Part shown: positions 9,782-17,511 of the stretch, piece after piece
How the letters are laid out: each line of letters opens with the position of its first letter
How positions within the stretch are numbered: the stretch's first letter is position 1
Assembly (NCBI GenBank): GCA_937974175.1
Contig: CALJIG010000105.1
Location: 1 to 62,624 of the forward strand
Reading direction: 5' to 3'
Source: an uncultured Ignavibacteria bacterium
Lineage (GTDB): Bacteria; Bacteroidota; Ignavibacteria; Tepidaquicellales; Tepidaquicellaceae
DNA length: 62,624 nt
Translations under genes and position numbers: made by a program
The notes under the pieces: model-generated
Told to the model about the DNA's origin: nothing
Database searches by the model: none
What the model saw: the letters and a program-made list of their open reading frames with translations, nothing else

Positions 9782-9794
9782 AAATTTAAATTAT

Positions 9795-11024
9795 ATGGAA
9801 AAATTTTATAAGATTATTTTAATTGCCCTCTCACTTGCAATTTGTTCGGGATTATTTTCTCAGACTACAACACCTCAAAGGCCAAAAGATTTTAGTTCAA
9901 TGCCTGTTGTAAAATGGAAATTTAAAGCTCAGCAGCCGTTTATTTCCTCGCCTGTTGTTGATGGAGAAACGATATACGCGGGAAATCTGGATGGATATTT
10001 GTATGCAATCAATCTGAAGTCCGGTGAATTGAAATGGAAATTCAAAACTAACGGTGAAATACGTTCAAATCCAAATGTCACAGATAATACAATTTTTCTT
10101 ATAAGCGGAGACGGAAATCTTTATGCAATTGACAAAAATACTCAAAAGCCTATGTGGATTTTCAATGCATCCGATAAACAATATGATACTAACGATTACC
10201 ATCAATCCTCGCCTATACTTTATAATAATGTTCTTTATTTCGGAATGGGAGACGGCAAAGTTTATGCAGTAAACTCTACCGATGGTAAAGAAATCTGGAG
10301 TTACCAAACCGGAGATGTAGTACACTCCACTCCGGCAATATTAAAAGAAAAACTATACATAGGTTCGTTTGATGGTAACGTTTATGGTTTTGAAGCTGCG
10401 AATGGAAATTTATTATGGAAATTTAAAACAGTAGGGCACAGTTATTTTCCGAAAGGTGAAGTTCAGTTTTCTCCTACTCCTGTGAACATTACAGTTTATA
10501 TTGCAGCGCGCGATTATAATTTATATGCAATTGATTTTGAAAAAGGTGTATGCAGATGGAACAGAGAGTTCCCTCCGGGATGGGCAACTTCAATTACTCA
10601 TTTGCCGGAGAGAGATTCACTTATTCTATTGAGTACATCTGATCCCAGACATTTATATTGTATTAACCGGGCAAATGAAAAAACCTATTGGCAGGCTAAT
10701 CTGAAATCGCAGGCATTTGGAAAATGCGCTTTGAGTGAAAATATGTGTTATACAGGAACCGTAATGGGAAAATTATTCGGAATTGATGTTAGTACAGGGG
10801 AAATAAAGTGGGTTTTCAGTACTGAAGGTTATAACAAAAATCATTTAAAATATTTTACATCGGAAGATGAGTACAGAGATGATATTTTTTCAATTATAAA
10901 AACAGACAAAGACTATTTAGATATGGTTTATAGCTGCGGAGCAATTTTTTCTACATCTGCAATTACTGACAATGAAATAATTTTCAGCAGCGCAGAGGGA
11001 ATAATATACTGTCTTGGAAGATAA
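9795..11024 (+). CDS. PQQ-type beta-propeller repeat protein (BamB-like fold)
   Basis: 409 aa with a signal peptide (MEKFYKIILIALSLAICSGLFSQ). PQQ-repeat blades are clear: VYAINLKSGELKWKF-like units with YAG/VYFG-x-xDG-xxYA(I/V)(N/D), about seven of them, filling the protein. The family forms eight-bladed propellers either as quinoprotein domains or as BamB-like scaffold proteins. No quinoprotein catalytic Cys-Cys pair or cytochrome motif is seen, so a binding/scaffold role in the envelope is more likely. It does not carry a T9SS tail. A 61-base gap with a long inverted repeat separates it from the next gene. Confidence 0.85.
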   Translation: MEKFYKIILIALSLAICSGLFSQTTTPQRPKDFSSMPVVKWKFKAQQPFISSPVVDGETIYAGNLDGYLYAINLKSGELKWKFKTNGEIRSNPNVTDNTIFLISGDGNLYAIDKNTQKPMWIFNASDKQYDTNDYHQSSPILYNNVLYFGMGDGKVYAVNSTDGKEIWSYQTGDVVHSTPAILKEKLYIGSFDGNVYGFEAANGNLLWKFKTVGHSYFPKGEVQFSPTPVNITVYIAARDYNLYAIDFEKGVCRWNREFPPGWATSITHLPERDSLILLSTSDPRHLYCINRANEKTYWQANLKSQAFGKCALSENMCYTGTVMGKLFGIDVSTGEIKWVFSTEGYNKNHLKYFTSEDEYRDDIFSIIKTDKDYLDMVYSCGAIFSTSAITDNEIIFSSAEGIIYCLGR

Positions 11025-11044
11025 CACACTCACTTTCGCCTTTT

Positions 11045-11095
11045 AGTTCAGCATTGTAATATTTAGTTTCTCAAAAAATTTTACAATGCTGAACT
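11045..11095 (+). promoter_or_regulatory. 15-bp perfect inverted repeat enclosing a start codon
   Basis: AGTTCAGCATTGTAA (11045-11059) pairs perfectly with TTACAATGCTGAACT (11081-11095) across a 21-base A/T-rich loop. The ATG of the M20 peptidase gene (11086-11088) and its next two codons lie within the 3' arm. In RNA the start codon would be buried in a 15-bp stem. Confidence 0.7.
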
Positions 11096-12087
11096 TTCTT
11101 TCCGACATTCTTAAAATCGAATCAACAACAGGTTCTGAAAATACTTTGGCTTATTTCATAGCGGAGAAGTATACACCTAAAGGAATGATGTGCAAAATTC
11201 AGGATACTGATGACGGCCGGGTAAATTTATTCTTTTCTATAGGTGAACCGAAGATTGTTTTTAATTCGCACTTGGATACAGTGCCACCATACATTCCGCC
11301 GACATTTACCGATGAAATAATTTACGGGCGAGGCTCATGTGATGCGAAAGGACAGCTTGCTTATCTTTGGCAGGCAGCAAATGAGCTGATTAAAGAGGGA
11401 GAAAAAGATTTCGGACTGCTGATGACTTTCGCTGAAGAAACAGGTTCTGCAGGAGCAAAAGAAGCAAACAAGCTTCTTAAAAATACAGAGTATATTATAG
11501 TCGGCGAGCCGACTGAGAACAAACTTATACTGGCATCTAAAGGAACGAATCTTATAAACGTAACTATCAGAGGGAAAAACTGTCATTCAGGTTATCCGCA
11601 TTTCGGCGATAATGCGATCAACAGAATGCGAAAATTTCTTGACCGGCTTGATAATATCGGTTTTCCGGTTGATAATATTATGGGAGAAACAACTTATAAC
11701 ATCGGCTGGCTGAGATCTGATAATGCCCAGAACGTTGTGCCTGATCTTGTTACATTCAATCTTTTTATCCGGACAACATTTGCAAGCCATGATACGTTTA
11801 AAGAAAACCTTGAAAGCATTAAAGATGAGGCGGGTGACGGCATGATTGAGCTTGAGTATCCGTTCAGTAAAGGTCCGTTGAAATTTTATTCTGTAGAAGG
11901 ATTTGAAACGGGAGTTGTTGCCTACGGCACCGATGCTCCTTCGTTCACTAATGTGCCGAATAAAATTTTATACGGTCCCGGTACAATACTGGTTGCCCAT
12001 ACAAATGATGAACATGTTTATATAAAAGACTTGTACAGAGCAGTGGAAGATGTAAAGAAGATTTTCAGAAAGCTGAAAGAGGATTAA
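11086..12087 (+). CDS. M20 family metallopeptidase (ArgE/DapE/LysK-like)
   Basis: 333 aa cytoplasmic zinc-dependent amidohydrolase. The metal-binding motifs are in order: SHLDTVPP (His, ~residue 61), GRGSCDAKGQLA (bridging Asp, ~94), FAEETGSAG (catalytic Glu and metal Glu, ~118-119), VGEPT (~142) and a C-terminal His in VAHTNDEHV. The dimerisation domain lies between. The length is at the short end for the family, as for acetyl-lysine/acetylornithine deacetylases. The specific substrate (N-acetylornithine, succinyl-DAP or a dipeptide) cannot be decided, and no arginine or lysine genes are adjacent. The start codon lies inside the inverted repeat described at 11045-11095. Confidence 0.85.
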   Translation: MLNFLSDILKIESTTGSENTLAYFIAEKYTPKGMMCKIQDTDDGRVNLFFSIGEPKIVFNSHLDTVPPYIPPTFTDEIIYGRGSCDAKGQLAYLWQAANELIKEGEKDFGLLMTFAEETGSAGAKEANKLLKNTEYIIVGEPTENKLILASKGTNLINVTIRGKNCHSGYPHFGDNAINRMRKFLDRLDNIGFPVDNIMGETTYNIGWLRSDNAQNVVPDLVTFNLFIRTTFASHDTFKENLESIKDEAGDGMIELEYPFSKGPLKFYSVEGFETGVVAYGTDAPSFTNVPNKILYGPGTILVAHTNDEHVYIKDLYRAVEDVKKIFRKLKED

Positions 12088-12102
12088 ATTAATAATCCTC
12101 TT
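12077..12102. terminator. Convergent hairpin terminator
   Basis: AAGAGGATTA (12077-12086) / TAATCCTCTT (12093-12102), perfect 10 bp. It overlaps the stop codon of the M20 gene and serves the convergent doxX-like gene too. Confidence 0.6.
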
Positions 12103-12114
12103 CTAGTAAATTAT

Positions 12115-12591
12115 TTAAGCTGCTTTCAATTTAGTTTTGTAAACACTTCTGCGTTGCAGTAAAGCATCTATGGAAAACATTCCGCTGCCTTTAATAAACA
12201 CAATCAATGCAAGGGCTGAATATAATATGTGATATTCAAATCCTTCACCGGCTTGATTACCAAACCAATTCATAAAAAATCCGTTAGCAAAGTGAGTAGT
12301 TGCAACTGCACCTATCATGGTAGAAATAAGAAGCAGCGAGTTTAATCTTCCGGCAAACCCAAGAATTAATAAAACTGAGCCGGCACTTTCTGTAAGAATA
12401 ACTACAAGTGAGATAATAAAAGGAATGCCTAATGTTCCTGTGAAGAAATTTAATGTACCGCTGAATCCGTATCCGCCGAACCATCCGAGAAGCTTTTGCG
12501 CTCCGTGAGGAAACATTACAAGACCAATGACTAATCTTGTAATAAGAGCGATGTAATCATTGGAATCTGTTTTGATAAGTTTGTTTAACAT
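12115..12591 (-). CDS. DoxX family membrane protein
   Basis: 158 aa with four predicted membrane helices. The DoxX signature is visible: RLVIGLVMFPHGAQKLLGWFGGYG near the N-terminus, then a GTLGIP turn and later ILYSALALIVFIKGSG. DoxX proteins are small inner-membrane proteins linked in some organisms to quinone or thiosulfate redox chemistry or redox homeostasis; the function here is not established. A hairpin at 12669-12690 separates it from the upstream Crp-like gene, so it may have its own promoter in the 100-base gap. Confidence 0.9.
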   Translation of the reverse strand: MLNKLIKTDSNDYIALITRLVIGLVMFPHGAQKLLGWFGGYGFSGTLNFFTGTLGIPFIISLVVILTESAGSVLLILGFAGRLNSLLLISTMIGAVATTHFANGFFMNWFGNQAGEGFEYHILYSALALIVFIKGSGMFSIDALLQRRSVYKTKLKAA

Positions 12592-12668
12592 AATAACGAA
12601 GTTTAATTTTAAGATACTTCAAAATTATGCGGTACGGTTTAAATCACCAATAAAGCAGATTAATAAAT

Positions 12669-12690
12669 ACTCTTAATGTAGATTAAGAGT
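12669..12690 (-). terminator. Hairpin terminator after crp-like gene
   Basis: ACTCTTAAT (12669-12677) / ATTAAGAGT (12682-12690) with a 4-base loop, just past the stop of the minus-strand regulator gene. The T-tract is weak. Confidence 0.5.
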
Positions 12691-12694
12691 TGAA

Positions 12695-13273
12695 TTACAG
12701 TTCTTTTTTCATTTTGCTGAGAAATTCCGGTGTAACGCCTATGTAAGAAGCTATTTGATTCTGAGGTACGCGCTGTTCTAATGTCGGATATTTTTCTATA
12801 AAAGATAAATATCTTTCTTTTGCCGACTGGCTTAAGTGAAGCAGAACTCTTCTTTGTTTTACTACAAATGAGTTCTGAAATAATATTCTGAACATCCTTT
12901 CAAACTTAGGTATTTGTATATAGAGTTTTTCCATCTCTGACTTTTCTATTCTGAAAAGTTCGGAGTCTTCTATTGCATCAATGCTTAATGTTGCAGGTTC
13001 TCCTGTGAGAAACGCGTATGCATCGGATATCCACCAGTCTTCCATTGCGAAGTGCGATATATGCTCGAAGCCGTTATTATCAAGATAGTATGCTTTCAGA
13101 CAGCCGGATATCACATAATTTTCGTAGTTACACGGCTCACCTGCTTCAACCAGAAATTGCTTTCTTCTAATCTTTTTGTATCTTAAAATAGAACAGAAAT
13201 ATTCCTGTTCATCTTTGGTAAGCTCTATGAATTTGGCAATGTGATTTAATATTTGTTTGTAATCTTTTCTCAT
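12695..13273 (-). CDS. Crp/Fnr family transcriptional regulator
   Basis: 192 aa. The N-terminal ~115 residues are a cyclic-nucleotide-binding beta-roll (FLVEAGEPCNYENYVISGCLKAY ... EDWWISDAYAFLTGEPAT). It is joined by a long helix to a C-terminal helix-turn-helix (QNQIASYIGVTPEFLSKMKKEL) that ends the protein. It lacks the Fnr N-terminal Cys cluster, and the cNMP-binding phosphate-cassette residues are degenerate, so the effector is unclear. This type is very common in Bacteroidota. Its start overlaps the stop of the upstream YcaQ-like gene by 4 bases, so the two are co-transcribed. Confidence 0.88.
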   Translation of the reverse strand: MRKDYKQILNHIAKFIELTKDEQEYFCSILRYKKIRRKQFLVEAGEPCNYENYVISGCLKAYYLDNNGFEHISHFAMEDWWISDAYAFLTGEPATLSIDAIEDSELFRIEKSEMEKLYIQIPKFERMFRILFQNSFVVKQRRVLLHLSQSAKERYLSFIEKYPTLEQRVPQNQIASYIGVTPEFLSKMKKEL

Positions 13274-14433
13274 TTTAAAAACTTCTCTAAATTGTTTTCT
13301 TCACATCCCGTGAAAATGGTCAATTCATCAATTCTTTTTTTAAAAATCTCTTTAAAGTTTTTATCCGGCTTAGCTTTATCCTCAAACCAGAGATTTATTA
13401 TTCTCAATAAATTGTTCCCTCTATCTGCTTTTGCATCTAATCTACCTATGAATTTATCACCATAAACAATTGGCAACACATAATAACCGAATTTTCTTTT
13501 AGCAGCGGGGACGTAGCACTCAATTACATAATCAAAATCAAAAAGAGTTTTTAATCTCTTCCTTTGTATTACAAGGTTATCAAACGGTGATAAAATATGT
13601 ACGTCTTTCGTAAATTCTTTTTTATTTAGCTGCTTAAGATTTTCTTTTGTTGTGTAATATTTTTCATCTTCTACTCCGTTTATTTTTACAGGAATTATTT
13701 TCTTTTCTTCAGCTAATCTGTTTATAACGCTTAGCGGAATTTTAGAATCACCTCTTCTTAAATAAAACATTTCTTTCTGTGATGCAAAGCCGTTTGCATT
13801 GATTGCATTCATTATCAGATGTTCGCAATGCTCTTCATAACTAGGAGTAATTGTATCAATTTTCTTTGGGAGAACTCTTTCAGTTAAATCATAAACCTTT
13901 TGAAAATTTTTCCTTTCGGCCACCATAAACTGGCCTGCATGGAATAAATACTCGAGCGCTTCCTTTGCCGGCTTCCAGTCCCACCATCCTGATTTTACTC
14001 GGGGCGGATGTTCAAAATCTTTTGACTGAAGCGGTCCTTCATTTGTTATTCTGTCTCTTGCAAAATCTATTATCTTTTTATTTTTCTTTGCCCATGCTTT
14101 GTATCTCTCTTTATAATTTTCTTTTCTTCTTAGTGAGAATCTATAATCTTTCATAGGAAGAAACGCGGCAGCATGGCTCCAGTATTCAAAAATTTTCTTT
14201 TCTTTCATTAAATCATCCAGCATGGATTTTTTATAAGCCGGTAATCTCGTCCATAATATATGATGGTGCGCCCGCTCTACAATAGAGATTGTATCAATCT
14301 GTACGTAGCCAATCTTTTCAATTATCTTGAGTAAATCTTTTTTGTTATGATGGTCATCTCTTTCAAGCAGCTTCTGATTTTTAAGCGCTAAGAAGCGCGC
14401 ATCTTCCAATGATAATTCTATCGGTGGCTTCAT
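13270..14433 (-). CDS. YcaQ-like winged-helix DNA glycosylase (HTH_42)
   Basis: 387 aa, close to E. coli YcaQ (about 410 aa). The N-terminal LSLEDARFLAL helix and the catalytic QxD motif (Q45-I46-D47 in GYVQIDTIS) are present, followed by the RAHHHILWTRLPAY segment. These are the features of AlkX/YcaQ-type interstrand-crosslink glycosylases with tandem winged helices. It probably excises alkylated or crosslinked bases in DNA. The gene overlaps the SnoaL-like gene upstream (4 bases, ATGA type) and the regulator downstream, forming a compact minus-strand operon. Confidence 0.85.
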   Translation of the reverse strand: MKPPIELSLEDARFLALKNQKLLERDDHHNKKDLLKIIEKIGYVQIDTISIVERAHHHILWTRLPAYKKSMLDDLMKEKKIFEYWSHAAAFLPMKDYRFSLRRKENYKERYKAWAKKNKKIIDFARDRITNEGPLQSKDFEHPPRVKSGWWDWKPAKEALEYLFHAGQFMVAERKNFQKVYDLTERVLPKKIDTITPSYEEHCEHLIMNAINANGFASQKEMFYLRRGDSKIPLSVINRLAEEKKIIPVKINGVEDEKYYTTKENLKQLNKKEFTKDVHILSPFDNLVIQRKRLKTLFDFDYVIECYVPAAKRKFGYYVLPIVYGDKFIGRLDAKADRGNNLLRIINLWFEDKAKPDKNFKEIFKKRIDELTIFTGCEENNLEKFLK

Positions 14434-14834
14434 ATTTTCGGAAAAGCTCCTAACTGCATAAACAAAGTAAGGAAATCATTTTCATCCCATGCTTTTATTA
14501 TCTTGCCGTCTTTTATTTGCAGTATTGCGTTTGCCCGCCACTCAACATGTTTGCCAGTGGCTGATACTCCAAGAAAATTTCCTTTGTGTGTGCCGCTCCA
14601 TATATTATGAACGGTGACTAAATCATTTTCACAGACAAAAAATTCGCAGTTAACTTTTATATCGGGAAAGGCATCGAAGAAGTTCTGCTGGATAATTTGT
14701 TTCTGTCCTTCAAGTCCGCGTGACTCACCGTTATGAATAAAATCATCAGTAAGAAAATCTCCTATGGCATCAAGATTTTTTTGATTGATTACAACGTCAT
14801 AAAAATTTTTAACTATATCGGAATTTGCAGGCAT
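14430..14834 (-). CDS. SnoaL-like / NTF2-fold protein
   Basis: 134 aa single domain of the SnoaL/NTF2-like cone fold. Key segments are VVINQKNLDAIGDFLTDDFIHNG near the start, GLEGQKQIIQQNFFDAFPDIKV in the middle and a closing strand KIIKAWDENDFLTLFMQLGA. Members are small polyketide-cyclase-like or ligand-binding proteins whose substrate is rarely predictable. It lies 2 bases after the deacetylase gene and overlaps the glycosylase gene by 4 bases. Confidence 0.85.
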   Translation of the reverse strand: MPANSDIVKNFYDVVINQKNLDAIGDFLTDDFIHNGESRGLEGQKQIIQQNFFDAFPDIKVNCEFFVCENDLVTVHNIWSGTHKGNFLGVSATGKHVEWRANAILQIKDGKIIKAWDENDFLTLFMQLGAFPKI

Positions 14835-14836
14835 AA

Positions 14837-15751
14837 TTATTTATTTAAATGTTCGTATAAATCCAGGATCCATTTCGGTTCGTCAGGGTCGGGCTTCGGC
14901 TTCATTCCCTGCGCAATCATCCACCTGTGAAGCCATGAGCGCCCCCATTTCATCTGCCCGTCAGGCATTGAGTAAGCAGAGTCAGTCATCGCTTCATCCA
15001 ATGATACAAATTCGTATCCCCGATTTTTAAACATCGAAATTACTTTATCAAAGTGATCTGCGTTCAGCATGTTTGCATGCACAAGTAAGGTCTGGCTTAC
15101 TTGTCTGCCTAAAAAATCCTGTGAAAGATTTTCAAAGAAGTCAGACATCATATTCATATACTCTAAATATGATGCAGCAATAGAATCGGCAAGCTGCTTG
15201 TTATTATCTTTCACTGCGTTTAAATAGCAGGCAGCGAAAAGCCAGTCGCTGTTATCAAGTGTAACAGGCGCAACAATATATCCGCGCTCTTTCAAAAATT
15301 TATCAAGCGAATCTTTCTGTTCAACGGTTTTACCAGTGTATAAGAATGGATGGCGGTAGTATTTCATCTTCTTCCCGGCATCTTCCATTAATTTAATTAC
15401 AAGGGGCTCACCTTTTATAACATCTTCTTCGTATTTCTGCAAGCCCACTCTGCCGATATCGGAGTGCGCATAGGTATGATTTCCTAAATCATGTCCGTCA
15501 GCAAGCCACTTCTTCAATTGATTAATTCTCAGTTCGGAGTTACTGTCAACTTCAGTTTTTCCTGCGTTTACAAATCCGGTAAGCTTAATATTGTTGTCCT
15601 TTAAAATCTTTAAAAGATGATCAGTTGTATAAATGCAGTCATCAATATTTAAGTGCGGAGAGGGAAGGTCATCAAATGTTATTGCAATTTTCTTCTGAGC
15701 GAAAGAAACATTGCTGATGATGAGAATAAGAAACATTATTATTTTTTTCAT
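14837..15751 (-). CDS. Polysaccharide deacetylase family protein (NodB domain), exported
   Basis: 304 aa with a signal peptide (MKKIIMFLILIISNVSFAQ). The NodB homology motifs are clear: motif 1 AITFDDLPSP with the catalytic Asp pair, motif 2 GNHTYAHSD with the metal-binding His-x3-His, and later RHPFLYTGKT. It would remove acetyl groups from an N-acetylated sugar polymer (peptidoglycan, chitin-like or exopolysaccharide) in the periplasm; the substrate is not determined. First gene of the minus-strand operon leading to the Crp-like gene. Confidence 0.88.
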   Translation of the reverse strand: MKKIIMFLILIISNVSFAQKKIAITFDDLPSPHLNIDDCIYTTDHLLKILKDNNIKLTGFVNAGKTEVDSNSELRINQLKKWLADGHDLGNHTYAHSDIGRVGLQKYEEDVIKGEPLVIKLMEDAGKKMKYYRHPFLYTGKTVEQKDSLDKFLKERGYIVAPVTLDNSDWLFAACYLNAVKDNNKQLADSIAASYLEYMNMMSDFFENLSQDFLGRQVSQTLLVHANMLNADHFDKVISMFKNRGYEFVSLDEAMTDSAYSMPDGQMKWGRSWLHRWMIAQGMKPKPDPDEPKWILDLYEHLNK

Positions 15752-15977
15752 GAAGTAACTTATATTTTTTGAAAAGAATATTACAGTAATAAATATTTCT
15801 ATTGATTATAATATGTTATTTAAAGCGTGCTACTCAAAAATGTTGATAAATTTCCAGCCGATTTTCATTCTATCAATTCCCGAAATAACTTTGATTTTCA
15901 TTTAAAAATGAAGAATTCACTAATGTTAATTCTCTAATTGCTGCTGATTTTCATCTGATTATATTGATAATTTTTCT

Positions 15978-16008
15978 TTTGAAAACCGGAATTATCAGTA
16001 TACCTTTG
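15978..16008 (+). promoter_or_regulatory. Bacteroidota-type promoter
   Basis: TTTG (15978-15981), a 19-base spacer, then TACCTTTG (16001-16008), matching the Bacteroidota -33 TTTG / -7 TAnnTTTG consensus. Transcription would start near 16015 and run into the gene-poor stretch below. Confidence 0.55.
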
Positions 16009-16840
16009 TAACAGATTTAGTTATTAATGAAATCTAATCAAATGATGAAAACTGCATTACCATTTTTCCTGTTCATTAAATCTCTTCATTCGGGTAAGGT
16101 AACCTTTTTGTCATTTCCGGATTTATCAAATAAGTATTTTAAAAAATCTGATTCCAAGATTTCTAACCCCTCTTTTGTGCTGCGCCGGGCAGCTATCCAA
16201 TTTGCAAGGCAGATACGGGCAATAAATCAGTTCCTGAATCCTGTTACAGCTAACTCCGGGAATAATGAAGTATTTTGTTCTTCCCTCAAATTTAAACATC
16301 TGATAATAAGCGCTGCAAATGCAGGTTTGTGTGAACAAATTCTGATACCTAATCCAAGCTGTAACAGGTCGAACTGTGCCGGACAAATTGAAAGCAATTT
16401 CCGGATACTAGCTGTATGAGTATAGTTTCAGATTTTACTTATGAAATTCTAAACCTAACGGACAAAAATTAAACCGGAGTAATGTATCCCGCTAAGGGAG
16501 CAGCCGGGCAGAAAAATAAATGAACTCATTAACCTATTACCCAAATACCTATTCCATGAATCAACCGGATAAAAATACATCTGCAGATAAACCTGTTAAA
16601 ATGCGCAGCAGGTCCGCAGTAATAATTTCGGAATTAATATGTATCTACTCTCTGGATACGATCTGCTGCGAAAATATTTTAGTGAAATGGATAAAAAGGA
16701 TTTTCAATAGAACATTTAACAGAACCGATGCTCAAATAAAATAGTTGTATTTATCCATGCTCTTTTAGATGTATTGTATAGATGTATCGTATTTGTTCAC
16801 CGGGAAAAAAATCCGGTAGTGCATTTTTAACGTAATTACA
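16009..16840 (+). other. Transcribed-looking stretch without a convincing gene
   Basis: Two open frames lie on the plus strand: 16027-16419 (130 aa, N-terminal hydrophobic, four Cys) and 16520-16744 (74 aa). Neither resembles a known family, and the first also overlaps a minus-strand frame. A 12-bp perfect inverted repeat CCTGTTACAGCT / AGCTGTAACAGG spans 16240-16368 with a 105-base interior that holds a small hairpin (CTGCAAATGCAG). TAAACCTAACGGACAA at 16450-16465 recurs exactly at 30061-30076. The stretch may be a structured RNA, a fast-evolving small gene or decayed sequence. Confidence 0.35.
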
Positions 16841-16963
16841 ATGATTATTAATTTAGAAAAAAATAAGATGGAAGTACTTAAAAAAATAGTAAAGGGGTTT
16901 CTTTTCGTTGTGCTTTTTCTTGTAGCGATTTATGCTTTGTTTGATATTCTCTCATGGTCGTGA
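16841..16963 (+). CDS. Small single-span membrane peptide (copy 1)
   Basis: 40 aa, with an alternative start at the internal ATG 16868 giving 31 aa. A short basic head (KMEVLKKIVKG) precedes one hydrophobic span (FLFVVLFLVAIYALFDIL) and a tiny tail. The region K/R-G-F ... Y-x-x-F-D-I aligns with copy 3 at 17323. No strong Shine-Dalgarno site is visible. Not a family I recognise. Support comes from paralogy with the two downstream peptides and the shared order on the plus strand. Confidence 0.5.
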   Translation: MIINLEKNKMEVLKKIVKGFLFVVLFLVAIYALFDILSWS

Positions 16964-17048
16964 TTTAAGTTTAAAATCCGAAGGAACCTTTTCTTCGTAA
17001 ATGAATTAGATAGTTAAGAAATAAATAAAAAATATAAGGGGGACTAAA

Positions 17049-17162
17049 TTGGGAAACATTTTTCTTCTCATTTCCAATGGATTTATGAAAAGCCTTCTCC
17101 AGGGCTTTTCAGCAGTAGTTGTCGCAGGAATTCTTTTTTACGTTTTACTTGGGTTAATTTAA
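17049..17162 (+). CDS. Small single-span membrane peptide (copy 2, TTG start)
   Basis: 37 aa beginning at TTG. The Shine-Dalgarno-like AAGGGGGA at 17036-17043 decides this start, and no in-frame ATG exists upstream before a stop. The sequence opens GNIFLLISNGFMKSLL, followed by G-F-S and a hydrophobic span. The first 16 residues after the start are identical to copy 3. Of eight differing codons in the first 21, seven are synonymous, which is strong evidence that a protein is being conserved. A terminator follows at 17188. Function unknown; the size and hydrophobicity resemble type I toxins or membrane-modulating peptides. Confidence 0.75.
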   Translation: MGNIFLLISNGFMKSLLQGFSAVVVAGILFYVLLGLI

Positions 17163-17187
17163 ATCGTGTTAAATTTAACGTGTGCAG

Positions 17188-17226
17188 AAAGCGCTTTATC
17201 ATTGGACGATAGTGCGCTTTTTTTTT
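17188..17226 (+). terminator. Rho-independent terminator after peptide copy 2
   Basis: AAAGCGC (17188-17194) / GCGCTTT (17214-17220) with an inner ATC/GAT pairing, followed by an unbroken T-run to 17226. Confidence 0.8.
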
Positions 17227-17322
17227 ACGCCTCAAACCGCAACTAAAAATTGTTGAATATATGGCACCGAAATTGCAATTTTTGTGGTTTTTGTCATAAT
17301 CATAAACACCAAGGGGGAACGT

Positions 17323-17445
17323 TTGGGTAACATTTTTCTTCTCATTTCTAACGGCTTTATGAAAAGCCTGTTACGCGGATTTTCAGTTTTAGTTATTAGT
17401 TTATTAATAGTTTATGTGATATTCGGACTGTTTGATATAGTTTAG
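17323..17445 (+). CDS. Small single-span membrane peptide (copy 3, TTG start)
   Basis: 40 aa from TTG, preceded by AAGGGGGAAC (17311-17320), nearly the same leader as copy 2. The shared head GNIFLLISNGFMKSLL is followed by R-G-F-S and a hydrophobic span ending YVIFGLFDIV. The ending links it to copy 1 (YALFDIL), the head to copy 2. It has its own downstream terminator, so copies 2 and 3 look like separate short transcripts. No known family recognised. Alternatives are a type I toxin without a visible antisense partner, a small stress peptide or a bacteriocin-like peptide. Confidence 0.75.
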   Translation: MGNIFLLISNGFMKSLLRGFSVLVISLLIVYVIFGLFDIV

Positions 17446-17465
17446 TTCACAGGGGGTTTTATAAT

Positions 17466-17503
17466 GGGCGCCAGGCTTTAATCAAAGTTAGCGCCCTTTC
17501 TTT
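17466..17503. terminator. Terminator shared by peptide copy 3 and the DUF1801 gene
   Basis: GGGCGC (17466-17471) / GCGCCC (17491-17496), then TTTCTTTTT on the plus strand. It lies between convergent genes. Confidence 0.65.
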
Positions 17504-17511
17504 TTCTGAAA

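Noticed and set aside
16126..16386. 86-codon minus-strand frame opposite the 16027 frame
   Set aside because: No family likeness, no ribosome site, no terminator on that strand.
16450..16465. 16-base identity with 30061-30076 as a shared operator
   Set aside because: A single 16-base match in a 62-kb AT-rich window can occur by chance; noted only as text.
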